64,000 nt of DNA from DASTFY01 sp963813375 (GTDB lineage: Bacteria; Actinomycetota; Acidimicrobiia; Acidimicrobiales; Ilumatobacteraceae): contig CAWEYT010000010.1 in NCBI GenBank assembly GCA_963813375.1, positions 124,001-188,000 on the forward strand. The letters are read 5' to 3'. A model generated the notes under the pieces. That model did not search any database and had not been told where the DNA came from. It was given only the letters and a program-made list of their open reading frames with translations. The translations under genes and the position numbers were made by a program. Numbering within the stretch: position 1 is the first letter of the stretch; each line of letters begins with the position of its first letter. Shown one piece after another: positions 54,548 to 62,396 of the stretch.

Positions 54548-55563
54548 GGCAACAGCCCGACGGTGGTCAACCCTGCCGTCTCGGGCAGGCCGAGGGCGAC
54601 GTTGGCGGCCTGCAGCGCTCCGCCCGACGCACCCTTGGTGAGGTTGTCGATGGCGCACAGGGCCACGACGTAACCGGTCCGGGGATCGAACCGCGCCGTG
54701 AGGTGCGCGCCGTTCGTCCCCAGCGTCGCCTTCGTGGACGGGGACGACGACCGCACAGCGACGAAGGGCTCGCCCTCGTAGGCGCCCGCCAGCGCGGCGA
54801 GGAGCGACTCCGTGGTGACGGTCGCGGCCGGCCGCGCGTAGCAGGTGGCGAGGATGCCCCGGCTCATCGGGGCCAGGTGCGGCGTGAAGAGCACCTGGGC
54901 CCCGGTCACCTGCTCGATCTCGGGGGTGTGGCGGTGGTCGAGGAGCCCGTAGGCGGTGAAGTCCCCGTCGACGGTGGCGAACAGCGACGAGTGCTTGAGG
55001 CTCCGGCCGGCGCCTGTCACGCCGGACGCGGCGTCGACGATGATGCCCTGGGGTTCCACGAGACCCTGGCGCACGAGGGGGGCGAGGGCCAGCGACGCGG
55101 CGGTGACGTAGCAGCCGGGAGTGGCGATGAGGCGGGCGCCGCGCAGCTCGCGGCGATACAGCTCCGGAAGTCCGTAGACCGCGGCGGCCAGCAGGCCAGG
55201 CTGGTCGTGCTCGAAGCCGTACCAGGTCGGATACAGGAGGGGATCCTTCAGGCGGAAGGCAGCCGAGAGGTCGACGAGGCACCCGACCCGCCCGTGCAGG
55301 GTCGGCGCCAGGGCCATGCTGGCCTCGTGCGGAAGTCCGAGGAAGACGAGGTCCAGCCCGGCCACCTCGCGTTCGTCGTAGGGCTCGAACACGAGACCCG
55401 GATAGGCGACCGTCAGGCTCGGGTACAGCGTGTCCGCTCGCTCTCCCGCCTGGGAGTCACCGGTGGCGTACACCACCTCCAGCTCCGGATGACCGGCGAT
55501 CAGGCGCAGCAGCTCGGCGCCGGTGTAGCCCGACGCCCCGACGATGCCCACGGACAGGCCCAT
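54544..55563 (-). CDS. argC: N-acetyl-gamma-glutamyl-phosphate reductase
   Basis: This NADPH-dependent reductase makes N-acetylglutamate semialdehyde. It is 339 aa. The nucleotide loop is VGIVGASGYTGAELLRL, the active cysteine is in ATPGCYVTAASLAL, and SGVTGAGRSLKHSSLF is the substrate segment. Three in-frame ATG codons lie close together (55575, 55569, 55563); the last is chosen because TATGAT ends 7 nt before it and it gives the normal N-terminus. It heads the arginine operon under an ARG-box-like site. Confidence 0.94.
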   Translation of the reverse strand: MGLSVGIVGASGYTGAELLRLIAGHPELEVVYATGDSQAGERADTLYPSLTVAYPGLVFEPYDEREVAGLDLVFLGLPHEASMALAPTLHGRVGCLVDLSAAFRLKDPLLYPTWYGFEHDQPGLLAAAVYGLPELYRRELRGARLIATPGCYVTAASLALAPLVRQGLVEPQGIIVDAASGVTGAGRSLKHSSLFATVDGDFTAYGLLDHRHTPEIEQVTGAQVLFTPHLAPMSRGILATCYARPAATVTTESLLAALAGAYEGEPFVAVRSSSPSTKATLGTNGAHLTARFDPRTGYVVALCAIDNLTKGASGGALQAANVALGLPETAGLTTVGLLP

Positions 55564-55570
55564 GAGCATG

Positions 55571-55598
55571 ATCATACATTGATGTGCATGACCATGCG
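55571..55598 (-). promoter_or_regulatory. argC promoter with ARG-box-like operator
   Basis: On the minus strand TATGAT (55571-55576) lies 7 nt before the argC ATG. Immediately upstream, TGCAT-GACC-ATGCG (plus strand 55585-55598) is an imperfect palindrome close to the ArgR half-site pair TGCAT/ATGCA. The region is clearly more AT-rich than its surroundings. ArgR bound here would cover the space between the -35 and -10 positions. Confidence 0.55.
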
Positions 55599-55656
55599 AA
55601 GGGGGATCCTCCCGCTCCGACCCCGGCAGCGATGTCTGCATTGAGGCCGAACGGGG

Positions 55657-55662
55657 CATGAT
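55657..55662 (+). promoter_or_regulatory. Possible leaderless -10 box for the YqgE-like gene
   Basis: CATGAT, one base off TATGAT, lies 6 nt before the GTG at 55669. Confidence 0.3.
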
Positions 55663-55668
55663 GTCGGC

Positions 55669-56223
55669 GTGAGCCCGTCCCTCCGCGGCAAGCTCCTCCT
55701 CGCCACCCCTCCCCTCGTCGACCCCAACTTCGATCGCACGGTCGTGCTGCTGCTCGAGCACACCGACGAGGGCTCGCTCGGTCTGGTGCTCAACCGCCCG
55801 ACCGAAGAGGAGGTGGAGGAGCTGCTTCCCACCTGGCGCCCGCTGGTGACCGGCCAACCCGTCCTCTTCGACGGTGGGCCGGTCGAGACCGAGGCGGTCA
55901 TCGGGCTGGCGTGGGTGCGCGAGGTCCCCGTCGACGGCTTCGCCGATCTCGACGAGGGACTGGGCACGCTCGACCTCTCGAAGGACGCGGACGGGTTCAC
56001 CGACCGGCTCGACGACCTGCGCCTGTTCCGCGGCTACGCCGGCTGGGGCCCCGGCCAGCTCGACGACGAACTGGTCGCCAACGCGTGGATCGTGGTCGAT
56101 GCCGATCGCTCGGACCCGTTCACCCGCGCGCCCGAGACCCTGTGGCGCGACGTGCTCCGACGCCAAGGCGGTGCGCTGGCCCGGATGGGCGACCGCATCC
56201 CCGACGACGTCTCCAGCAACTGA
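55669..56223 (+). CDS. YqgE/AlgH family protein (DUF179)
   Basis: This encodes 184 aa of the YqgE/AlgH family, with LRGKLLLATPPLVDPNFDRTVVLLLEH, GSLGLVLNRPTEEEV, VLFDGGPVETEA and RLFRGYAGWGPGQLDDEL. The biochemical function is not settled; some members affect transcription or redox control. It is cytoplasmic with no membrane segment. The GTG start has no ribosome site. It diverges from argC and converges on pheT. Confidence 0.88.
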   Translation: MSPSLRGKLLLATPPLVDPNFDRTVVLLLEHTDEGSLGLVLNRPTEEEVEELLPTWRPLVTGQPVLFDGGPVETEAVIGLAWVREVPVDGFADLDEGLGTLDLSKDADGFTDRLDDLRLFRGYAGWGPGQLDDELVANAWIVVDADRSDPFTRAPETLWRDVLRRQGGALARMGDRIPDDVSSN

Positions 56224-56233
56224 CCTGCGGCGC

Positions 56234-56252
56234 GACCCGGAGCGACCGGGTC
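56234..56252. terminator. Inverted repeat between YqgE-like gene and pheT
   Basis: GACCCGG-AGCGA-CCGGGTC is a 7-bp perfect stem in the 27-bp gap between convergent genes and touches the pheT stop codon. Confidence 0.45.
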
Positions 56253-58622
56253 AGCCGCGAAGTGTGGCACCCAGCTGTTCGACCGAGGCGATGGCCCGCT
56301 CGCGTACCTGCGCCACCTCGGCGTCGGTCAGCGTGTGGTCGGGAGCCTGGAGCCGCAGGCGGAAGGCCAGGCTCCGCCGGCCGTCATCGATGCCCGGTCC
56401 GCGGTACACGTCGAACAGCTCGAGATCCGCCACCAGCTCTCCGGCAGCACCGGCGATGGCACGACGGACCACGGCGGCCGGAACCTCGTCCGCCGCGACG
56501 AAGGCGAGGTCGATGTCGCTGGAGGGGAACCGACTGACCGGCCGCCACTGCGGGATCGGGGGCTCCAGGGCCAGCAGCAGCGTCAGGTCGAGCTCCAGCC
56601 ACGCCACGCGACCCGGGATCTCGTAGGCCTCGAGCACGCCGGGATCGATCTCCCCGACCTGACCGACGGCCTCACCGGCGGCGCGGCCGCCGAGGCGGAC
56701 CGTCCCGCTGCGCCCGGGGTGCAGGCCGGCCAATCCGTCCTCGCCCTGCTCGATGTCGAGCGCATCCTCCCGTCCGAGAGCGGCGAGCACCTCGACGAGC
56801 ACCGGCACCGCGGCCGGACCGTCCCGGCCGGCGAGGATGACGGCCAGCTGCTCGCGCTCGTCGGGGAGCACTGCGTCGGCGGGCCGGTAGACGTGGCCGA
56901 TCTCGAAGAGCGAGACATCGTCGGCCCGGTGCGAGGCGTTGTAGGCCACGGCCTTCAGGAGGCCGGGCCGGAGCGAGCTGCGGAGGATGCTCTCCTCGGT
57001 CACGAGCGGGTTGGCGATCGCCAGCCCGCGGCTGTCCAGCCCCGCGCGCTCGAGATCGCCAGGCGCCAGGAACGGGTTGGGCATGGCCTCGCTGATCCCC
57101 AGCCCGTACAGCACGTCACGCACCACCCGCCGCCGGGCCTGGACGGGCGAGAGCCGGCCGGCCACGACGGACTTGGGCACCGTCCGTCCCAGCCGCTCGT
57201 AGCCGACGTGGCGGGCGATCTCCTCGATGACGTCGACCTCGAGCTGGCAGTCGGGCCGCCACGAGGGAAGGCTGACGTCCATCACGCCGCCCTGGTCGAG
57301 CGTGGTGGCGAAGCCGATGGGCGCCAGGCGCTCGACCATCACGTGCGTCTCGATGTCCGCGCCCAGGAGCGCGCGGACGCGATCCGGCCGCACCCGGACC
57401 GACCGCTCCTCCGGCGGGAGCTCGCCCCGGGCGTCGACCGCGCCCGCGTGGACCACGAGGCCCGGGCAGGTCTCCCGCAGCAGGTCGACGAAGCGGGCCA
57501 CGGCCCGGTCGATGCCGTAGGGGTCACGACCGCGCTCGAAGCGGATCGAAGCCTCGGAGCGCAGTCCCAGCCTGGTGGCCGTCCGGGCGACGACGACCGG
57601 GTCGAACCATGCCATCTCGAGGGCCACGGTCGTGGTGGTGTCGCTGATCTCGGTGTCCGCGCCGCCCATGACGCCGGCGATGCCGATGGCGCGATCGCGT
57701 GCATCGCAGATCAGCAGATCATCGGGAGTGAACGTGCGCTCCACGTCGTCGAGCGTGAGCATGGTCTCGCCGGCGACGGCCCGCCGGATGCGGAACCCCC
57801 ACCGCCGAGGGTGTCGAGGTCATAGGCGTGGTTGGGCTCGTTGAGCTCCAGCATCACGTAGTTCGACACGTCGACGACGTTGTTGATGGGCCGCATGCCC
57901 GCTCGGGACAGCCGCTCGGCCATCGCCGGGGTCGAGGGGCCGACCTCGATGCCGGACAGGACGATGGACACGAAGCGCCCGCATCCGACGGGGTCGAGGA
58001 TCTCGACCGTGGCGACGCGGTCCGGACCGTCGACGGTCAACTTCGACGAGGGCGCGTGGAGCACGACCCCGAAGCGCGCCGCCAGGTCACGAGCCACACC
58101 CAGGTGGCCGTAGGCGTCGGGCCGGTTGCGCGTGAGGTCGAGGTCGAACACGACGTCCTCGGTGACGCCCAGGGCCTCGGCGACCGGCCGGCCGAGCGGG
58201 GTGTCAGGCGGCAGGACGAGGATGCCGGCGGCATCGGCGCCGAATCCGAGCTCGGCGGCCGAGCACAGCATCCCCTCGCTGGCGATGCCCAGGATCTTGC
58301 GCCGGCCGATGTCGCGCCCGTCGGGCATGGTGGCGCCGATGGTGGCCAGGGGCACCACATCCCCGGCCTGCATGTTGAACGCGCCGCACCACACGTGCAG
58401 CGGTGCACCGTCGCCGGCGTCGACGAAGACCTCGTGCACCCGCTCGGCTTCGGGATGGCGACGGGTCTCGAGCACTTTGGCGGTGACCACCCCGGGGATC
58501 GGCGCGCCGACGCGGGTGATGCCCTCGACGGCCATGCCGAGCTCGTTCATGGTGTCGGCGATGCCGTCGACGTCGTCGCCGAGCGGTGCCAGCTCGTTGA
58601 GCCAGGACAGCAGGATCAACAC
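56251..58622 (-). CDS. pheT: Phenylalanine-tRNA ligase, beta subunit (frame break)
   Basis: This is the beta subunit of the alpha2-beta2 synthetase, about 789 aa. Domains in order: tRNA-binding EMAP-like domain (PGVVTAKVLETRRHPEAERV, VWCGAFNMQAGDVVPLA), B3/B4 editing domain (GRFVSIVLSGIEVGPSTP, INNVVDVSNYVMLELNEPNHAYDLDTL), B5 (AIGIAGVMGG, RPDRVRALLG), the core (SEAMPNPFLAP, NPLVTEESILRSSLRPGLL) and the anticodon-binding FDX-ACB domain (SRFPSSDIDLAFV). The frame breaks near 57805. Start GTG 58620-58622, 10 bp after pheS. Confidence 0.92.
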
Positions 58623-58632
58623 GGCCAGGCCC

Positions 58633-59669
58633 TCAGAACTGCTCGATGAAGCGGATGTCGTTGACGAACATGTCACGCAGGTCGGCCACGCCGTGGCGCT
58701 CCTTGGCCATGCGGTCGATCCCGAAACCGAAGGCGAACCCGCTCCACTCCTCCGGGTCCAGCCCCACGGCCTGGAGCACGTTCGGATGGACCATCCCGCA
58801 CCCACCGAGCTCCAGCCAGGTGCCGTCGGGACGGCGGATGTCGAACTCGGCCGAGGGTTCGGTGAAGGGGAAGTACGAGGGGCGGAGCCGGGAGCTGAAG
58901 TCGGCACCGAAGAACGCCTTGGTGAAGGCCTCGATCGTGCCGGCCAGGTCCGTGAACTGATGCCGCGGTCGACGACCAAGCCTTCGATCTGGTGGAAGAC
59001 CGGCATGTGGGTGGCATCGGCCGTGTCCCGCCGGAACACCCGGCCGGGCATGATGGCGTAGATCGGCGGCGGCTGCTCCTGCATGACACGGATCTGCACC
59101 GGCGAGGTGTGGGCGCGCAGCAGCGTGGAGCCGGGTGGGCCGTGCTCGACCCAGAGCGTGTCCCATTCGCTCCGGGCCGGGTGGGACGGCGGCATGTTCA
59201 GCGCCTCGAAGTTGTGCCAGTCGGTCTCCACCTCCGGGCCCTCGGCGATCTGGAAGCCGAGCCCGACGAACGTGTTCTCCAGGCGTTCGGTGGCCTGGGT
59301 GACGAGGTGGGCGTGGCCACGCCGTGGCCGGCCCATGGCCTCGGTCAGGTCGAGGCGCTCCGCCGCCACCTGGAGCCGGCGGGCGCCCGCGGCCAGCTCG
59401 GCCCGGCGGGCGTCGAAGGACGCCTGCACCTCGAGCATGGCATCGTTGACGGCCCGTCCGGCCGCCGGCCGCTCCTCGGGGGCGAGCGCGCCGAGCCCGG
59501 CCTTGGCCCGGGCCAAGGGCCCTCGCTTGCCGAGCACCTCGGCCTCGACGGCCTTCAGCGAGTCGAGGTCGCCGGCGGCCGCGACCGCGTCCAAGGCGTC
59601 GGCCCGGGCCCGGGCGAGGTCGGCGGTCATTGGGGCAGTAGTAGAGCAGTCAGCGGGTGTCGGGTGCAC
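58633..59669 (-). CDS. pheS: Phenylalanine-tRNA ligase, alpha subunit (frame break)
   Basis: This is the catalytic alpha subunit, about 344 aa. The N-terminal coiled coil includes LKAVEAEVLGKRGPLARAKAGLG; motif 2 region RVFRRDTADATHMPVFHQIEGLVVD; after a break near 58960, FTDLAGTIEAFTKAFFG, RLRPSYFPFTEPSAE and motif 3 GFAFGFGIDRMAKERHGV. The start is taken as GTG 59667-59669 because GGGAGG lies 6 nt before it; the ATG at 59628-59630 has none. Upstream is a long structured leader with a short ORF. Confidence 0.92.
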
Positions 59670-59705
59670 ACCGGTCCTCCCATCAGCGAGCCGTCGGGTC
59701 CAGGT

Positions 59706-59784
59706 CCCCCGAGCGGTGAGGGAGGCGCGTCAGGCCGTGTCTCAGACCGTCCGTCGCGCCGGACCCCCGAGGACCGCTCGGGGG
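59706..59784 (-). promoter_or_regulatory. pheS leader: alternative stem segments
   Basis: In the minus-strand RNA, segment 1 is CCCCCGAGCGG (59784-59774), segment 2 CTCGGGGG (59771-59764) and segment 3 CCGCTCGGGGG (59716-59706). Segment 1 can pair with segment 2 (8 bp, 5-nt loop) or with segment 3 (11 bp), not both. That is the layout of a conformational switch between the leader ORF and pheS. No T-tract follows either stem. Confidence 0.5.
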
Positions 59785-59816
59785 CGACGAAATCGCTGCG
59801 TCGACTGCCTGGGCAT
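59742..59816 (-). CDS. Candidate pheS leader peptide, 24 codons
   Basis: ATG 59814-59816 opens a 24-codon frame (MPRQSTQRFRRPRAVLGGP then ARRTV) ending at TGA 59742-59744. The start is preceded at 8 nt by TACCCT, the same leaderless arrangement used by full genes nearby. Codon 9 is TTT, a rare phenylalanine codon in this GC-rich sequence, placed just before alternative-stem segment 1. With only one Phe codon and many Arg codons it is not a classical attenuator peptide. It could be a chance ORF. Confidence 0.35.
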   Translation of the reverse strand: MPRQSTQRFRRPRAVLGGPARRTV

Positions 59817-59824
59817 CGCCAGCG

Positions 59825-59830
59825 AGGGTA
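59825..59830 (-). promoter_or_regulatory. Candidate pheS-pheT promoter -10 box
   Basis: TACCCT lies 8 nt before the leader ORF start. Transcription from here would give a leader of about 150 nt before the pheS GTG at 59669. Confidence 0.45.
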
Positions 59831-59847
59831 GCCGCTCCTCGTCCACC

Positions 59848-60022
59848 GATTCGCCGCAGATTCGCCGCGGACGAACTGTGAGCGAAACGCGCCTACAACG
59901 GCGCGTTGACTCACACTTCGCGCGGTGAGACCCTTCGCCACCGATTCGCTGTCGACTTCTGTGGCGAAGCGTGCCGGCGCGGCGACACGCCGCGTCGACG
60001 CGGATTCGCCGTCGATTCGCCG
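59848..60022. repeat. GATTCGCCG repeats around a 49-nt palindrome
   Basis: The gap between tsnR and pheS (about 360 bp without a full gene) holds GATTCGCCG at 59848, 59859, 60003 and 60014, and GATTCGCTG at 59943. The pairs have an 11-bp period. Between them lies the palindrome at 59872-59920. This density of repeats is unlike the rest of the window. Confidence 0.6.
59872..59920. repeat. 49-nt imperfect palindrome (REP-like)
   Basis: The core AACGCGCC-TACAAC-GGCGCGTT (59886-59907) is a perfect 8-bp stem. Outer arms CGAACTGTGAG and CTCACACTTCG extend it with one C-C mismatch and a small internal loop. It could be a terminator of the rplT-tsnR unit, a regulatory stem or a dispersed palindromic repeat. 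Confidence 0.6.
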
Positions 60023-60031
60023 GGCGAGGCG

Positions 60032-60807
60032 TCAGCGGGTGCGTTGGCGCATGGCCTCGAAGCAGATGACGGCTGCGGCCATGGCTGCGTTCAGGCTCTC
60101 GGCGCGTCCGGCGTGGGGGATGCTGATCCACTCGTCGACGGGGGTGTCGTCCGGCAGGCCGTGGGCCTCGTTGCCGACCACGACCGCCACCCGGCCGGTC
60201 AGGTCGGCGCTCGTGTGGGGCGTGCCGCCTCCCGCCGCCGTGCCGAGCAGGCGCAGTCCGAGCGAGCGCAGCTCCCCCAGCTCGACCTGGTCGACCACGG
60301 GCAGCAGGAACAGGGCGCCCGCGGCGGCGCGCACCACCTTCGGGTTGGTCACGTCGACGGTGTCCGGGGTCAGCGCGACGGCGTCGGCCCCCGCGGCCTC
60401 GGCCGTGCGCAGGATGGTGCCGAGGTTGCCCGGGTCGGACAGACCCGCGGCCACCACCACGAAGCCGGCCGAGCCCAGCACCTCCGCGGCCGCGGGTCGG
60501 TAGCGCACGACGGCCAGGAGCGGTCGGGGCGTCTCCGTCGTCGCCACCCGCTCCAGGACGCCCTCGGCCAGCAGGTGGCATGGTGCGCCGGCCAGGGCAC
60601 CGTCCGGAGGTGGCGCGCCCGGACGGCACGAACACCGCCTCGACGGCATGGCCGGCGTCGACCGCCAGTTCGGCCATGGCCCGACCCTCGACGACCAGCA
60701 CGCCTTCCTCCCGGCGCGCACTGCGGCGCCCCAGGAGGCGCCGCAGCCGTTGGACCTTCGGGTTGGTGAAGGCCAGCCCGCTCCGCCGCGGACGACCGGT
60801 CGGGCAC
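60032..60807 (-). CDS. tsnR: SpoU-type (TrmH family) RNA methyltransferase (two frame breaks)
   Basis: This is a SPOUT-fold 2'-O-methyltransferase acting on rRNA or tRNA, about 257 aa. The N-terminal substrate-binding part reads AFTNPKVQRLRRLLGRRSAR and VLVVEGRAMAELAVDAG. The catalytic part has SDPGNLGTILRTAEAAGADAV (motif 1), VAVVVGNEAHGLP (motif 2) and SIPHAGRAESLNAAMAAAVICFEAMRQ (motif 3). The GTG at 60807, 5 bp after rplT, joins the rest through breaks near 60775 and 60600. In M. tuberculosis the gene after rplT is tsnR; the target nucleotide is not proven. Confidence 0.85.
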
Positions 60808-60812
60808 TGCCG

Positions 60813-61178
60813 TCAGGAAGCCTTCTCCAGACCGCCCTGGGCGGCACCCACCAGCGCCCGGAAGGCGGTGGGATCGCTCACGGCCAGGTCAGCCAGCACC
60901 TTGCGGTCGACCTCGACGCCGGAGGCGTGCAGGCCGGCGATGAAGCGGCTGTAGCTGATGCCGTTCTCCCGGCAGGCCGCGTTGATGCGCTGGATCCACA
61001 GCCGGCGGAACTCGCCCTTGCGGGCCCGGCGATCCCGGAAGGCGTACTGCCCGGATCGCATCACCTGCTCGTTGGCCGCCCTGAACGAGCGGCTCTTGTT
61101 CCCGTAGTACCCCTTGGCCCGCTCGAGGACCTGACGGCGGTGCTTCCTCGACCCGACGGCGCGCTTCACCCGTGCCAT
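60813..61178 (-). CDS. rplT: 50S ribosomal protein L20
   Basis: This encodes 121 aa, normal length. It shows ARVKRAVGSRKHRRQVLERAKGYYGNKSR, RDRRARKGEFRRLWIQRINAACRENG and SYSRFIAGLHASGVEVDRKVLADLAV, all typical of L20, which binds 23S rRNA early in 50S assembly. In several bacteria it represses its own operon through a leader structure. The ATG follows rpmI by 34 bp and an AGAGGAAGGA-type ribosome site. Confidence 0.97.
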   Translation of the reverse strand: MARVKRAVGSRKHRRQVLERAKGYYGNKSRSFRAANEQVMRSGQYAFRDRRARKGEFRRLWIQRINAACRENGISYSRFIAGLHASGVEVDRKVLADLAVSDPTAFRALVGAAQGGLEKAS

Positions 61179-61212
61179 GTGCTTGTCCTTCCTCTCCGTT
61201 CAGCTCACTCGT

Positions 61213-61410
61213 TCAGCACTCGCCCAACAGGCGCTTGATCCGCTTCTCGTCCGAAGGATGGACGTCGACGTAGCCGTCGAGGCGGCGGGTCCGGGTCGAC
61301 GGCTTCTTCTCGAACAGGTGCTGGCGCATCGCCTGCTGCCGCTGGAGCTTGCCGCTCCCGGTCTTCTTGAACCGCTTGGCCGCGGTCTTGCTCGTCTTCA
61401 TCTTCGGCAT
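61213..61410 (-). CDS. rpmI: 50S ribosomal protein L35
   Basis: This encodes 65 aa: PKMKTSKTAAKRFKKTGSGK, QQAMRQHLFEKKPSTRTRRL and DEKRIKRLLGEC, typical of L35. Start ATG 61408-61410 with GAAGGGAACG upstream. It is the middle gene of infC-rpmI-rplT. The longer open frame upstream is a shadow of infC. Confidence 0.97.
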   Translation of the reverse strand: MPKMKTSKTAAKRFKKTGSGKLQRQQAMRQHLFEKKPSTRTRRLDGYVDVHPSDEKRIKRLLGEC

Positions 61411-61466
61411 GGGTCGTTCCCTTCGATGTCGGCCGGGTTCCCCGGCCGAGTGCGGGGCCGTGGAGT

Positions 61467-62141
61467 TCAGGCGCTGGGGGTATCGGTGCTGACGGCCGCG
61501 GGCTGCGGAGCGGCAGCGGCGGGGACAGCCTCCGCCGGGGCGGGCTCGCCGTCGGCGGTGGGCCGGTCGGCGGGCTGCTCGGCGGCCTGGGCGCCGCGGT
61601 CGTCGTGCTTGCGAGTGGTGGAGCGCTTCTTGTCCGGCGCGAGGACCATCGTCATGTTCCGACCGTCGAGCCGGCCCTGGGTCTCGACCTTGCCGACTTC
61701 TGTGACCTGCTCGGCGATCTGGTCGAGGATCTTGGCTCCCAACTCGGGATGGAACACCTCTCGGCCTCTGAACATGATCGTGACCTTGACCTTGTGACCA
61801 TCGGAGAGGAACTCGGCCACCTTCCTGGTCTTGGTGTCGAAGTCCCCGATGCCGATCTTCGGCCGGTACTTCATCTCCTTGACCGAGACGTTGGACGCCT
61901 TCCGGCGGGACTCCTTGGCCCGCTGCTTCTCCTCGTACTGCCACTTCCGGAAGTCCATGATCCGGCAGACGGGCGGGGTGGCGAGGGGCGCCACTTCCAC
62001 CAGGTCCAGATCGCTCTCCTGCGCCATCCGCAGCGCGTCCGGCAGGGGCACGATGCCAACCTGCTGGCCGTCCTGGCTGATGAGGCGGACCTCACGGGCG
62101 CGAATGCGGTCGTTGATCCGGTGCTCGTTGGCCGTGGCTAT
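61467..62141 (-). CDS. infC: Translation initiation factor IF-3, apparent AUA start
   Basis: IF-3 keeps ribosomal subunits apart and checks start codons. The protein is 224 aa: N domain from ANEHRINDRIRAREVRLISQ to MAQESDLDLVEVAP, linker RKWQYEEKQRAKESRRK, C domain VKEMKYRPKIGIGDFDTKTRK and VTIMFRGREVFHPELG, then an Ala/Pro-rich tail of about 45 aa. Upstream of the conserved N-terminus the frame meets TGA only two codons before ATA (62139-62141); no ATG, GTG or TTG lies between. AGGAG sits 9 nt before the ATA. infC commonly uses AUU, AUC or AUA starts for self-control by IF-3. The downstream GTG at 62051 would delete half the N domain. Confidence 0.92.
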   Translation of the reverse strand: MATANEHRINDRIRAREVRLISQDGQQVGIVPLPDALRMAQESDLDLVEVAPLATPPVCRIMDFRKWQYEEKQRAKESRRKASNVSVKEMKYRPKIGIGDFDTKTRKVAEFLSDGHKVKVTIMFRGREVFHPELGAKILDQIAEQVTEVGKVETQGRLDGRNMTMVLAPDKKRSTTRKHDDRGAQAAEQPADRPTADGEPAPAEAVPAAAAPQPAAVSTDTPSA

Positions 62142-62396
62142 GGTCGGTCACTCCTGCGCAATGGGCTGTTCCTCCCGGGAGACGGATATCGGTCGGTGAC
62201 CACCGTTCGCGCCAGCCCGGTCCGATGTCCGCGCGGAGCCACTTCCGGGCGCCCTTCGAGCATCGACCCGGGCTCACGCCGAGCCCCTTGCGGAGCTCCG
62301 GGTGGCCGGGTGGGGGATGTGATCGCCGTCCGGCGAGCAGCCGGCAGACGCTCCATCCCCTCTTGGAGTTGAATTGTCCCCGGTAGGTTAGCGGAC
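62142..62396. other. infC leader and divergent promoter region
   Basis: This 255-bp region separates infC from the divergent DUF1844-like gene. TAACCT (minus, 62385-62390) would give infC a leader of about 235 nt ending in GCAGGAG. No gene is apparent. The leader may fold, but I cannot match it to a known L20 or IF-3 leader. Confidence 0.45.
62384..62390. promoter_or_regulatory. Overlapping divergent -10 boxes (TAGGTTA)
   Basis: The heptamer TAGGTTA gives TAGGTT on the plus strand, 7 nt before GTG 62397, and TAACCT on the minus strand directed at infC. The two -10 boxes share five base pairs. Confidence 0.5.

Noticed and set aside
59631..60031. A T-box riboswitch in the pheS leader
   Set aside because: The conserved T-box sequence AGGGTGGNACCGCG and a specifier-loop layout are not present.
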